Positions 28,629 through 40,538 of a DNA stretch of 64,000 bases are shown here, piece by piece. A program made the translations under genes and the position numbers. This stretch comes from Aeromicrobium erythreum (GTDB taxonomy: Bacteria > Actinomycetota > Actinomycetes > Propionibacteriales > Nocardioidaceae): contig NZ_CP011502.1 in NCBI RefSeq assembly GCF_001509405.1, forward strand, positions 496,001 through 560,000, read 5' to 3'. Below the pieces are notes generated by a model, which saw nothing but the letters and a program-made list of their open reading frames with translations, was not told the origin of the DNA and ran no database searches. How positions within the stretch are numbered: position 1 is the stretch's first letter; every line of letters begins with the position of its first letter.

Positions 28629-29817
28629 GAAGCTCGCGATCCTGTCACGTGCGCCTCGGTCGTACAGTACGCAGCGCCTGCGCACCGCGGCGCTCGACCG
28701 TGGTCACACCGTCAAGGTGCTGAACACCCTGCGCTTCGCGATCGACCTCTCGGGCGACGAGCCCGACCTGCAGTACCGCGGCAAGCCGCTGTCGCACTAC
28801 GATGCCGCGCTGCCGCGCATCGGCAACTCCATCACCTACTACGGCACCGCCGTCGTGCGGCAGCTGGAGCAGATGGACGTGTACACGCCGAACACGTCGT
28901 GGGGCATCCAGAACTCGCGCGACAAGCTGCGCGCGAGCCAGATCCTCTCGCGCCACGACATCGGCATGCCGGCCACGACGTTCGTGCGCGACCGGGCCGA
29001 CGTGATCCCCGCGATCGAGCGGGTCGGTGGCGCGCCGGTCGTCATCAAGCTGCTCGAGGGGACCCAGGGCATCGGCGTGATCCTGGCCCCGGAGATCAAG
29101 GTCGCCGAGGCGATCATCGAGACCCTGCAGAGCACCCGCCAGAACGTGCTCATCCAGCACTTCGTCGCGGAGAGCAAGGGTCGCGACATCCGTGCGCTCG
29201 TCGTCGGCGACCGTGTGGTCGCGGCGATGCGACGCGTGGCGAAGGGCGATGAGTTCCGCTCCAACGTGCACCGCGGCGGCTCCGTCGAGCCGGTCACGCT
29301 CGACGCCGAGTACGAGCGGGTGGCGGTACGGGCGGCGCAGATCATGGGTCTGCGGGTCGCCGGTGTCGACATGCTGGAGGGCGACGAGGGGCCCCTCGTC
29401 ATGGAGGTCAACTCCTCGCCCGGCCTGGAGGGCATCGAGGCGGCCACCAACCTCGACGTCGCCGGGGCGATCATCGACCACATCGACAACCAGGTCGCCT
29501 TCCCCGAGATCGACGTCCGGCAGCGGCTGACCGTCTCCACCGGCTACGGCGTCGCCGAGCTGCTCGTGCAGGCGGCGTCGGACCTGGTCGGCACGCCCCT
29601 CGGCGAGAGCGGCCTGCGCGACCGCGACATCTCCGTCCTCACGCTGCAGCGCGGGACCCAGGTGATCCCGAACCCCCGTCGCTCGCACGTGCTCGAGGCC
29701 GGCGACCGGCTGCTGTGCTTCGGCAAGCTCGAGGAGATGCGCTCGATGATCCCGAGCCGCCGCAAGCGGATCCGCAAGGTCAAGCGGCTCCCGAAGGACC
29801 CGATCCACGAGGGCTGA
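28627..29817 (+). CDS. rimK: RimK family ATP-grasp amino-acid ligase with C-terminal TrkA-C domain
   Basis: This 396-residue protein has an N-terminal pre-ATP-grasp region, then an ATP-grasp domain (VVIKLLEGTQGIGV for nucleotide binding, VMEVNSSPGLEG for Mg). Residues about 300-385 form a TrkA-C/RCK-C-like module (SVLTLQRGTQVIPNP, GDRLLCFG) that in other proteins binds small ligands. RimK enzymes add glutamate or similar residues to protein or metabolite carboxylates. A GGGGAG ribosome-binding site precedes the ATG. It is divergent from a retropepsin-like and a desuccinylase-like gene. Confidence 0.9.
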   Translation: MKLAILSRAPRSYSTQRLRTAALDRGHTVKVLNTLRFAIDLSGDEPDLQYRGKPLSHYDAALPRIGNSITYYGTAVVRQLEQMDVYTPNTSWGIQNSRDKLRASQILSRHDIGMPATTFVRDRADVIPAIERVGGAPVVIKLLEGTQGIGVILAPEIKVAEAIIETLQSTRQNVLIQHFVAESKGRDIRALVVGDRVVAAMRRVAKGDEFRSNVHRGGSVEPVTLDAEYERVAVRAAQIMGLRVAGVDMLEGDEGPLVMEVNSSPGLEGIEAATNLDVAGAIIDHIDNQVAFPEIDVRQRLTVSTGYGVAELLVQAASDLVGTPLGESGLRDRDISVLTLQRGTQVIPNPRRSHVLEAGDRLLCFGKLEEMRSMIPSRRKRIRKVKRLPKDPIHEG

Positions 29818-29951
29818 CGGCTCCCAGTACGTCGGCTCGCGCGCCCTGTCAAGGCCATCCACCGCAACGCTGAAGAAGTCTGTCGCACTCCTGCGAGCCC
29901 CTCCGTCGTGTGGGGGACCGGCACCTCCCAGGTGCCGAGATCGGAGGAGAC

Positions 29952-30161
29952 GTGAGCGGGCGCCGGCAGGTCCTCGCCGTCCTGCTCGTCGTGGTGGTCC
30001 TGCTCCCGTTCGGGCTCGTGGGCCTGGGCGGGAGCGTGGGCTACGGCACGGTCGAGCTGGTCGTGTGGCTGGTCGTCGTGGTGGCGCTCGTCGTCGCCCT
30101 CCTCACCTGGGGCCGAGGACCACGCGACGTACGAGGCGCTCGGGGCAGGACCCGAGGATGA
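29952..30161 (+). CDS. Small two-helix membrane protein
   Basis: This 69-residue protein starts at a GTG with GGAGGAG directly upstream. It has two hydrophobic helices (VLAVLLVVVVLLPFGLVGLG and VVWLVVVVALVVALL) joined by a Gly-rich loop, and a basic C-terminal tail. No family can be named. A small hairpin (29920-29926 with 29930-29936) lies just before its ribosome-binding site. Confidence 0.6.
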   Translation: MSGRRQVLAVLLVVVVLLPFGLVGLGGSVGYGTVELVVWLVVVVALVVALLTWGRGPRDVRGARGRTRG

Positions 30162-30310
30162 AGGACCAGAGATGAGGAGAGGTGTCGAGGGGCACCTGCT
30201 CGACCGCCAGGTCAGCGAGCCCTGAGCCGTCCTGCCGCGCCGAACGGGCCAGGCGGGCGTGGCGACCGGGCGGGGAAGATCCGGACGGTCGAGGACGTTG
30301 CACCGCTGAC

Positions 30311-31405
30311 GTGAGTGCTCTTCTCGAACCCGTCACCCTCCGCGGCGTCACCGCCCGCAACCGTGTCTGGCTGGCGCCGATGTGCCAGTACTCGTGCTTC
30401 GCGCGCGACGGCGTGCCGACCGACTGGCACCTGGCGCACCTCGTCGCCCGGGCGTCGGGCGGCTTCGGGCTGCTCCTGACCGAGGCCACCGCGGTGGTGC
30501 CCGAGGGTCGCATCAGCCCCGAGGACACCGGGCTCTGGGACGACGCCCAGCAGGAGGCGTGGGGCCGCGTGGTCGCGGCCGTGCACGAGCAGGGCGTGCC
30601 GATCGGGGTCCAGCTCGCGCACGCAGGGCGCAAGGCGTCGACCTTCGCGCCGTTCGCCGACCCGCGCGCTGCCGCGACCGGCGAGGGCAGCGTGCCCGTC
30701 GAGGACGGCGGCTGGGAGACCGTGGCGCCGTCGGCCGTCGCCTTCCCCGGGTACGCCACGCCCCGCGCGCTGACGCTCGAGGAGGTCCGCGAGCTGCCGG
30801 CGCGCTTCGCCGACGCCGCCCGCCGCGCCGACGCCGCCGGGTTCGACGCCGTGGAGGTGCACGCCGCCCACGGCTACCTGCTGCACCAGTTCCTGTCGCC
30901 GTTGTCGAACCAGCGCGACGACGAGTACGGCGGCTCCTACGAGAACCGCGTCCGGCTGGTCGTCGAGGTCGTCGACGCGGTCCGCGCGGTCTGGCCCGAC
31001 GACAAGGCGCTCGTGGTGCGGTTCTCGGGGACCGACTGGCTCGACGGCGGCTGGACGTCGGCCGAGACCGCGCGACTGTCGCGCGAGCTCGCCGATCACG
31101 GCGTGGACCTCGTCGACGTCTCCAGCGGCGGCCTGCTGCCCGCCGACATCACGGTCGGGCCCGGCTACCAGGTGCCGCTCGCGCGCGAGGTGCGCGAGGG
31201 ATCGGGCCTGCCCGTGGGCGCGGTGGGCCTGATCACCGACCCGCGGCAGGCGGAGGAGGTGCTCGAACGGGGCGACGCCGACGTCGTGCTGCTGGCGCGG
31301 GCCGCCCTGCGCGAGCCGGGTTGGCCCCAGCGCGCCGCCCACGAGCTCGGCGACCCGCCCGCGGGCCTGTACCCGCCGCAGTACGAGCGGGGCGTCTGGC
31401 GCTGA
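30311..31405 (+). CDS. NADH:flavin oxidoreductase, old yellow enzyme (YqjM-like)
   Basis: This 364-residue FMN-dependent ene-reductase has APMCQYS with the regulatory cysteine of the YqjM class, QLAHAGRK and VEVHAAHGYLL with the substrate-binding His residues, and SNQRDDEYGGS. It reduces activated C=C bonds at NAD(P)H expense, for example in xenobiotic or fatty-acid intermediates. GTG 30311 gives the usual family N-terminus (LLEPVTLRG). A DUF1905 gene follows 27 bases later. Confidence 0.9.
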   Translation: MSALLEPVTLRGVTARNRVWLAPMCQYSCFARDGVPTDWHLAHLVARASGGFGLLLTEATAVVPEGRISPEDTGLWDDAQQEAWGRVVAAVHEQGVPIGVQLAHAGRKASTFAPFADPRAAATGEGSVPVEDGGWETVAPSAVAFPGYATPRALTLEEVRELPARFADAARRADAAGFDAVEVHAAHGYLLHQFLSPLSNQRDDEYGGSYENRVRLVVEVVDAVRAVWPDDKALVVRFSGTDWLDGGWTSAETARLSRELADHGVDLVDVSSGGLLPADITVGPGYQVPLAREVREGSGLPVGAVGLITDPRQAEEVLERGDADVVLLARAALREPGWPQRAAHELGDPPAGLYPPQYERGVWR

Positions 31406-31432
31406 CCCCGCCGGCCCCGCCACCATGAGCGG

Positions 31433-31729
31433 GTGGACGACGCGACGTGGACCTTCGACGCCGAGCTCTGGCGCGACGGCGCCTGGCACTTCGTGACCGT
31501 GCCCGACGACGTCTCCGACGAGGTGGAGGAGCGCTTCGGTCCGACGGCCGCAGGTTTCGGCTCGGTGCGGGTCGAGGTGACCGTCGGCGCGACCACGTGG
31601 CGCACGTCGGTGTTCCCGTCCGCGCAGCAGCGCGCCTACGCGCTGCCGGTCAAGAAGCCCGTGCGGACCGCCGAGGGCCTCGACGAGGGCGGCACGGCGT
31701 CGTTCACGCTGCGCGTGCTCGCGCACTAG
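31433..31729 (+). CDS. DUF1905 family protein
   Basis: This 98-residue protein is a single small beta-barrel domain of the DUF1905 type: WTFDAELWRDGAWHFVTVPDD at the start and the LPVKKPVRTAEG block toward the end. The family has no assigned activity and is often fused to or near YdeI-type DNA-interacting domains. Its TAG stop (31727-31729) is part of a TAGGGT hexamer that appears to be the -10 box of the next gene. Confidence 0.75.
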   Translation: MDDATWTFDAELWRDGAWHFVTVPDDVSDEVEERFGPTAAGFGSVRVEVTVGATTWRTSVFPSAQQRAYALPVKKPVRTAEGLDEGGTASFTLRVLAH

Positions 31730-31738
31730 GGTGACGGC

Positions 31739-31966
31739 GTGCTGCACCGCGACGTCCGACGCCCGGCTGCGTGGGCTGCCTGTGCCGGCATCGCCGGGTC
31801 CGGCACGCTGGTGCTCGTGCTGGCAGGCCAGATGCTGCTCATGAGCACGACGCCCGTCGAGACCGGCCCCGACCTCCCCGCGTCGGCCGCGGACGCCATC
31901 TCGGCGTCGGTCCGTCGCGACGGTCTGCTGCTGGCGCTGGTGAGTCTGTCCGCGGGAGGTAGGTGA
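31739..31966 (+). CDS. Short membrane protein, possibly truncated at a repeat
   Basis: This 75-residue protein has one clear helix (GIAGSGTLVLVLAGQMLLM) and the beginning of a second (DGLLLALVSL) that is cut off by a stop lying in a GGTAGGT-type repeat block. The GTG start is 6 bases after TAGGGT (31727-31732). The second helix breaking off inside the repeat suggests that the original C-terminus was lost. No family is recognised. Confidence 0.45.
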   Translation: MLHRDVRRPAAWAACAGIAGSGTLVLVLAGQMLLMSTTPVETGPDLPASAADAISASVRRDGLLLALVSLSAGGR

Positions 31967-32036
31967 GGCGCCCTACCCGGGCCCGGTAGCGCGGCCGACC
32001 TACCCTCGGCCCGCATTCCGCGGCCCACCTACCGCC
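31958..32036 (+). repeat. Block of GGTAGGT/ACCTACC direct and inverted repeats
   Basis: GGTAGGTGAGG near 31958 faces CCTACC near 31973, and two direct copies of GCGGCC-N-ACCTACC follow (about 31991-32004 and 32020-32033). The block begins inside the end of the preceding short ORF and lies before a leaderless-type promoter for the gene at 32094. Confidence 0.5.
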
Positions 32037-32093
32037 CAGGGGGCGGGCACGGGCCGGGCGGCGGGGTCGGTGCGACGGTCTAGGCTCGGGCGC

Positions 32094-32465
32094 GTGGAAC
32101 GGACCGACGTGGGGCGCAGCCTCGGCTGGGGCGTGGCGCTCGGGGGTGCCCTGGGCACGACGCTGACGCTGCTGTTCTCGGTGGCCGCCCGCTACCTCCT
32201 CGGCACGGACGTGCTGATCCTGCCCGGAGGGGCCCCGGAGGCGTCGTTCCCGAGCACCGACCTCGGGCGCTACGTCCTCGTGACCGCCATCGCCAGCGGG
32301 GTGGTGCTCGTCGGCTGCCTCGTCGCCCTCTGGGTGCTGCGGCCGCGCGCCCTGCGCGGCTCCGCGATCGCGCTCGTCGTGGTCGGCGTACTGGTCGGTT
32401 TCGCGGCCCTGCCGTGGCTCGTCAACACGGCCGCGGCGCTCGCGATCGGCGACGTCACCGCCTGA
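32094..32465 (+). CDS. Small four-helix membrane protein, function unknown
   Basis: This 123-residue protein has hydrophobic segments at about residues 10-32, 58-82, 88-108 and a shorter C-terminal one. No catalytic motif or known domain is evident. GTG 32094 was chosen because it lies 7 bases after TAGGCT (32081-32086); an in-frame GTG at 32070 would lie before that hexamer. It precedes purL by 49 bases but purL has its own -10-like site. Confidence 0.6.
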   Translation: MERTDVGRSLGWGVALGGALGTTLTLLFSVAARYLLGTDVLILPGGAPEASFPSTDLGRYVLVTAIASGVVLVGCLVALWVLRPRALRGSAIALVVVGVLVGFAALPWLVNTAAALAIGDVTA

Positions 32466-32514
32466 CGCGCCGACAGTCCACCGGCCCGGCCGCGCCCGCC
32501 GATAGGATTCTCAG

Positions 32515-34809
<2,295 letters not shown>

Positions 34810-34814
34810 GGCCG

Positions 34815-35204
34815 GTGGCGCGGCCGACCGTGGGGCTCACGCCCGAGGTGGTCGACGGCCTGCTCGCCCGGCTCGACGACGGCGACGCCTCGCGCGAGGT
34901 GCTCAAGCCGCTCGTCAAGCACTACCTGGGCGAGCTGGCGCGCCGTGCGCCCGGCCGCAGCGTCGAGGTGCGCGTGCCGCCCTACGCGGCGGTGCAGTGC
35001 ATCGAGGGGTCCACCCACACGCGGGGGACGCCGCCGGCCGTCGTCGAGATGGACGCGGCGACCTGGATCGCGCTCGCGCGGGGCCAGGTCGCCTGGGCCG
35101 AGGCCGCTGCCGACCGGACGCGGGTCCGGGCGTCGGGCCAGCGGTCCGACCTGTCGCCGCACCTGCCGCTCGACGTGCCCGAGGCGGCCGACCCGGACGC
35201 CTGA
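34815..35204 (+). CDS. Sterol carrier family protein
   Basis: This 129-residue protein is of the short bacterial sterol-carrier-like family often found immediately after purL in actinobacteria. It has SVEVRVPPYAAVQCIEGSTHTRG in the middle and VEMDAATWIALARGQ near the end, the latter matching the SCP2-like ligand-cavity region. It lacks a membrane segment. Co-transcription with purL is likely from the 5-base gap. The ligand is unknown. Confidence 0.8.
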   Translation: MARPTVGLTPEVVDGLLARLDDGDASREVLKPLVKHYLGELARRAPGRSVEVRVPPYAAVQCIEGSTHTRGTPPAVVEMDAATWIALARGQVAWAEAAADRTRVRASGQRSDLSPHLPLDVPEAADPDA

Positions 35205-35282
35205 TCCGGTGCGCTTTCCACACCGCTGAGAACTTTCCCGACCGCGCGAGAACCTGTTCACCCGGTGTATGCTGTGGACCAC

Positions 35283-35321
35283 AACGGTCCCGGCCCACAC
35301 CCCTGGAGGGTCGGGGCCGTT
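35283..35321 (+). terminator. Stem-loop between convergent purL-SCP and acyl-CoA ligase genes
   Basis: AACGGTCCCG (35283-35292) pairs with CGGGGCCGTT (35312-35321) with minor wobble, and GGCCC/GGGTC can extend the stem inward. There is no T-tract, which is common in actinobacterial terminators. A TATGCT hexamer at 35268-35273 lies ten bases upstream. Confidence 0.55.
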
Positions 35322-35349
35322 GCTGCGTCCAGGGGCCCGCGTCGTGCCG

Positions 35350-36912
<1,563 letters not shown>

Positions 36913-36985
36913 GGGCGCTCCTCTGTGGCGTGGGTCACGCCAGCCTAGAGGGCCCCGGGTCACCGGGGAAAGGGTCGAGCGTGGC

Positions 36986-37438
36986 TCAGGCCTGCTCGAC
37001 GACCTCGGCGAGACGTTCGAGCGTCCGCTCCATGTTCCGCTTGGTGGTGCGCGGCAGGTTGCCGCGACGCAGGAAGATCCGCTGCCGGTCGCCGCTGATG
37101 TCCCACGTCTCGCGGACGATGGTGCTGGTGCCCTGGTCGACGAGCTCGTAGCGCCAGGTGCGTCCGCCGATGATCCCGAACAGGCCGGTGGTGCGCCAGG
37201 CGATGCGCCGGTTCGGCTCGAACTCCACGACCTCGTTCCGGGTCGTGTAGGGCAGGCCCATCTTCATCGACATGCCGAACGTCGAGCCCATCGAGAGCGG
37301 CTCGCTCTCGGCCGTGGTGCCCTGCACGGTGCCCGACCCGTCGATCAGCTGGTGCCGTCCCGCGTCGGCGAGGATCGCGAAGATCCGGTCGGCGGGCGCG
37401 GCGACGAGCCGCTCGGCGGTGACCTGGTCGGACGTCAT
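36986..37438 (-). CDS. SRPBCC family protein
   Basis: This 150-residue helix-grip protein starts with QVTAERLVAAPADRIFAILADAGRH, a clear SRPBCC opening, and ends with a long helix MERTLERLAEVVEQA. The central WRTTGLFGIIGGRTWRYEL corresponds to the cavity strands. A ligand-binding or cyclase/dehydratase role is possible. It shares its C-terminal RTLERL motif with the protein at 719-1174. It lies upstream of the acyl-CoA ligase on the same strand with a 73-base gap. Confidence 0.8.
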   Translation of the reverse strand: MTSDQVTAERLVAAPADRIFAILADAGRHQLIDGSGTVQGTTAESEPLSMGSTFGMSMKMGLPYTTRNEVVEFEPNRRIAWRTTGLFGIIGGRTWRYELVDQGTSTIVRETWDISGDRQRIFLRRGNLPRTTKRNMERTLERLAEVVEQA

Positions 37439-37489
37439 GCGTCCATCGTGGCGGAGGTGCCCGGGCGCCGCACGACGAGGCGCGGCGGG

Positions 37490-38173
37490 TCAGCCGAGCA
37501 CGAACGCCAGCCAGAACCCGAGCGCGGTGGACAGCCCGATCCACCAGCCGCCGTCGCGGTAGGCCTCGGGCAGGAGCGTGTCGGCGAGGACGGCCAGGGT
37601 CGCACCGCCGGCGACGGCCTGGGCGACGGCGATCGCCGCGGGGGAGACGACGTCGCTGCCGGCGTGCGCGGCGACCGTGACGAGGGTCAGCAGGACGCCG
37701 ACGCCGGCCCACAGCAGCAGTCCGCGGCGCGGCCCGAGCGCGGGGTCCTCGCGCAGGGAGGCGGCGCTGGCGATCGCCTCGGGGGTGTTGCCGACGGCGA
37801 TCGCGACCAGCAGCGCGAGCCCGCCCTCCTGCAGCGACACCCCCAGCGCGGTGTTCTCCGGAACCCCGTCGAGGAACGCGCCCAGGAGCAGACCGAGCCC
37901 GACCGCCGACGTCCCGAGCCGGGTGTCGAGCAGGTGGCTGAGGACGACGTACGCCGCCGCGCCCCCGATGAGCCCGAGACCCGCCAGCCCGGCCCCCACC
38001 TCCGTGAACGCCGGCCCGAACAGCTCCTCCGACGCCGCCGCGATCATCGTCCCCGCCCCGAACGCCATCAGCGCAGCGAGCACCGGCTTCGGGATCCGCC
38101 ACCGCAGACCCACAGCCGCGCCCCCCACGAGCGGCACGGCCGTCGCGGCACCGTAGAGAGCAGCGGTGAGCAC
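37490..38173 (-). CDS. ZIP family metal transporter
   Basis: This 227-residue membrane protein has about eight helices and the ZIP metal-site motifs DGVPEN (helix IV) and GNTPEA (helix V) in place of the usual HxxxE/HxxPEG histidines. The full set of histidines is therefore missing, and metal choice may differ from zinc; many short bacterial members look like this. GTG 38173 is 6 bases from TAGCGT (minus strand 38185-38180). A long gene-free repeat region begins upstream. Confidence 0.8.
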   Translation of the reverse strand: MLTAALYGAATAVPLVGGAAVGLRWRIPKPVLAALMAFGAGTMIAAASEELFGPAFTEVGAGLAGLGLIGGAAAYVVLSHLLDTRLGTSAVGLGLLLGAFLDGVPENTALGVSLQEGGLALLVAIAVGNTPEAIASAASLREDPALGPRRGLLLWAGVGVLLTLVTVAAHAGSDVVSPAAIAVAQAVAGGATLAVLADTLLPEAYRDGGWWIGLSTALGFWLAFVLG

Positions 38174-38261
38174 CCGTCCACGCTAGGGCGGTCGGGGCGG
38201 GGGCGCCTCTTGGCGGGGTGGGCGCGGGTGGGCTCGCTGGTGCTTCTGCGGTGGGTTCACG

Positions 38262-38386
38262 ACCTTGCTGCTGCGCTGCGCGCGGGGGTCGTGACCTTGC
38301 TGGTGCGCTGCCTGCGGGGGTCGTGACCTTGCTGGTGCGCTGCCTCGGCTGGCGCTGGGTCTGGTCTCCGAAAGGGCCTCGACCGG
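38262..38386 (+). repeat. Left arm of fold-back element with 32-base tandem units
   Basis: Two full copies of a 32-base unit (GCGCTGCCTGCGGGGGTCGT then GACCTTGCTGGT) and a partial one run from about 38262 to 38338, followed by the 55-base block 38332-38386. The unit is repeated in reverse orientation on the other side of the region. Confidence 0.75.
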
Positions 38387-38572
38387 CAGTGGGCCTGGGG
38401 GCGGCTCCGGGTCTCGGGGTCTGGCCTGAGCTCGCCTTTGGACACACGATTCATCGCTTCTGCGTTCTCGGACCAAGGTTCTTCGTGTGCGCGTCCCATC
38501 GGCGGATCTGCAACCTTCTGAGGGCTCTACAGGTGGTGGATCCACCGCCGGCGGGGTCAGACGTGGCAGAGA

Positions 38573-38610
38573 TTCTCCTTTCTCGTGGACCGTGCCACGA
38601 GAAGGGAGAA
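38573..38610 (+). repeat. 16-base-pair hairpin at the centre of the fold-back region
   Basis: Bases 38573-38588 and 38595-38610 are complementary in reverse with one G-T type mismatch and a 6-base loop ACCGTG. It is the strongest local hairpin of the region and lies nearly midway between the two long arms. Confidence 0.7.
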
Positions 38611-38799
38611 GCGCTGCCCACCCCACCCCCAAGTGCACTCAGGCTTCTTCCTTCGTGCGCTGACCGTCGAACGCTTCTGCGTTGGTGACGGGATCCCGTG
38701 GCAAACGCAACATCCTTGGCCTCCGACGCTAGAACGCAGATCCTTGCGTCCGACGCGGGCCGCAGCCCGAGGGCCCAACCCAACGCGCCCGCCAGCCGC

Positions 38800-38950
38800 C
38801 CGGTCGAGGCCCTTCGGAGACCACACCCAGCGCCAGCCGAGGCAGCGCACCAGCACGGCGAGACCCCCGCAGGCAGCGCACCGGCAAGGTCGCGGCGACC
38901 GCAGGCAGCGCAGCAGGCGACGAGACCACTGCAGGCAGCGCACCAGCAGG
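38800..38950 (+). repeat. Right arm of fold-back element with degenerate 30-32-base units
   Basis: Bases 38800-38853 are the reverse complement of 38332-38386 except for one substitution and one single-base gap. Beyond it, units starting with GGCAGCGCA recur at about 30-32-base spacing to 38950. They are more diverged than the units of the left arm. Confidence 0.75.
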
Positions 38951-39044
38951 ACGAAGCCCCTCAGCCATCGCACCACCAGCCCTTACCGCCCACGTCACGC
39001 CCAGGGCGGTCCCGAGGGTGCTGGCGGGCCCCTACACTGGTGCG

Positions 39045-40538
39045 GTGGCACGCGGAGACGGTCGGCTGACGCACGACATCGATCCTCAGGACGTCGGACC
39101 CCAGGACGCCTGTGGCGTGTTCGGGGTGTGGGCTCCCGGTGAGGAGGTCGCGAAGCTCAGCTACTTCGGTCTCTACGCCCTGCAGCACCGGGGCCAGGAG
39201 TCGGCGGGCATCGCGGTGAGCAACGGCAAGCAGATCCTCGTCTACAAGGACATGGGTCTGGTGTCCCAGGTCTTCGACGAGTCGACGCTGGAGTCGCTGG
39301 TGGGCTCGGTCGCCATCGGGCACTCGCGCTACAGCACCACGGGCGCGAGCGTGTGGCAGAACGCCCAGCCGACGTTCCGGCCCACGGCGCAGGGATCCGT
39401 CGCCCTCGCGCACAACGGCAACCTGACCAACACCGCCGACCTCGTCACGATGCTGCAGGAGCGGACGGCCGAGAACGGTCCTGGCCGGCGCGGCAAGGGC
39501 GAGACCGCCACCACCGACACGTCGGTCATGGCGAGCCTGCTGGCCGCCTACCCCGACCGGTCGGTCGAGGAGGCCGCGATCGAGGTGCTGCCGAAGCTGC
39601 GGGGCGCCTTCTCGCTCGTCTTCATGGACGAGCACACCCTCTACGCCGCGCGCGACCCGCAGGGCATCCGCCCGCTCGTGCTCGGCCGTCTGGAGCGCGG
39701 CTGGGTCGTCGCCAGCGAGACCGCCGCGCTCGACATCGTCGGCGCGTCCTTCATCCGCGAGATCGAGCCGGGCGAGTTCATCGCCATCGACGAGAACGGT
39801 CTGCGCACCGAGCGGTTCTCGCCGGCGGAGCCGAAGGGCTGCATCTTCGAGTACGTCTACCTCGCCCGTCCCGACACCACCATCTCCGACCAGCGCGTCT
39901 TCACGGTGCGCGCGGAGATCGGCCGACGTCTGGCGCGCGAGCACCCGGTCGACGCCGACCTCGTCATCCCCGTGCCGGAGTCGGGCACACCGGCTGCCAT
40001 CGGCTACGCCGAGGAGAGCGGGATCCCGTTCGGCCACGGCCTGGTCAAGAACTCCTACGTGGGGCGCACGTTCATCCAGCCGTCCCAGACCATCCGCCAG
40101 CTCGGCATCCGGCTCAAGCTCAACCCGCTGCGCGACGTCATCGCCGGCAAGCGGCTCGTGGTCGTCGACGACTCGATCGTGCGCGGCAACACCCAGCGCG
40201 CGCTCGTGCGGATGCTGCGCGAGTCGGGTGCGGCGGAGGTGCACGTGCGCATCTCGAGCCCGCCGGTCAAGTGGCCGTGCTTCTACGGCATCGACTTCGC
40301 CTCGCGCGCCGAGCTCATCGCCAACGGCATCAGCGTGGAGGAGATCTGCCGCTCGATCGATGCCGACTCCCTCGCCTACGTCGAGCTCGACCAGCTCGTC
40401 GAGGCCACGAACGTGCCCAAGGAGAAGCTGTGCCGCGCCTGCTTCGACGGCATCTACCCGGTCCCGCTGCCGGAGGACGATCTGATCGGCAAGCACCTGC
40501 TTGAGACCGACGCGAAGCCGCTGAAGGTGATCCAGTGA
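39045..40538 (+). CDS. purF: Amidophosphoribosyltransferase
   Basis: This 497-residue protein catalyses the first step of purine synthesis (PRPP + Gln to phosphoribosylamine). A 22-residue propeptide precedes the catalytic Cys23 in CGVFG. The PRPP loop is VVVDDSIVRGNT. Cysteines in GCIFEYVY, WPCFYG and CRACFDG indicate the [4Fe-4S] type. GTG 39045 is 6 bases after TACACT (39033-39038); GTG 39018 lies upstream of that hexamer and is less likely. The stop overlaps purM by four bases. Confidence 0.96.
   Translation: MARGDGRLTHDIDPQDVGPQDACGVFGVWAPGEEVAKLSYFGLYALQHRGQESAGIAVSNGKQILVYKDMGLVSQVFDESTLESLVGSVAIGHSRYSTTGASVWQNAQPTFRPTAQGSVALAHNGNLTNTADLVTMLQERTAENGPGRRGKGETATTDTSVMASLLAAYPDRSVEEAAIEVLPKLRGAFSLVFMDEHTLYAARDPQGIRPLVLGRLERGWVVASETAALDIVGASFIREIEPGEFIAIDENGLRTERFSPAEPKGCIFEYVYLARPDTTISDQRVFTVRAEIGRRLAREHPVDADLVIPVPESGTPAAIGYAEESGIPFGHGLVKNSYVGRTFIQPSQTIRQLGIRLKLNPLRDVIAGKRLVVVDDSIVRGNTQRALVRMLRESGAAEVHVRISSPPVKWPCFYGIDFASRAELIANGISVEEICRSIDADSLAYVELDQLVEATNVPKEKLCRACFDGIYPVPLPEDDLIGKHLLETDAKPLKVIQ

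Larger units (their letters stand above)
38174..39032 (+). other. Gene-free region of about 860 bases with fold-back repeats
   Basis: No frame here has a plausible start, codon pattern or family match. The region contains a 55-base inverted repeat (38332-38386 with 38800-38853), short tandem units of 30-32 bases outside each arm, a 16-base-pair hairpin in the middle (38573-38610), and 12-base palindromes GGTGGATCCACC (near 38533) and ACGGGATCCCGT (38688-38699). It separates the ZIP gene from purF. Confidence 0.75.

Noticed and set aside
35245..35262. LexA box
   Set aside because: GAACCTGTTC has a 2-base spacer instead of the 4-base spacer of Gram-positive SOS boxes, and no repair gene follows.
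38262..38950. CRISPR array
   Set aside because: The 30-32-base units are contiguous without spacers, diverged, and in two orientations; no cas gene is present.
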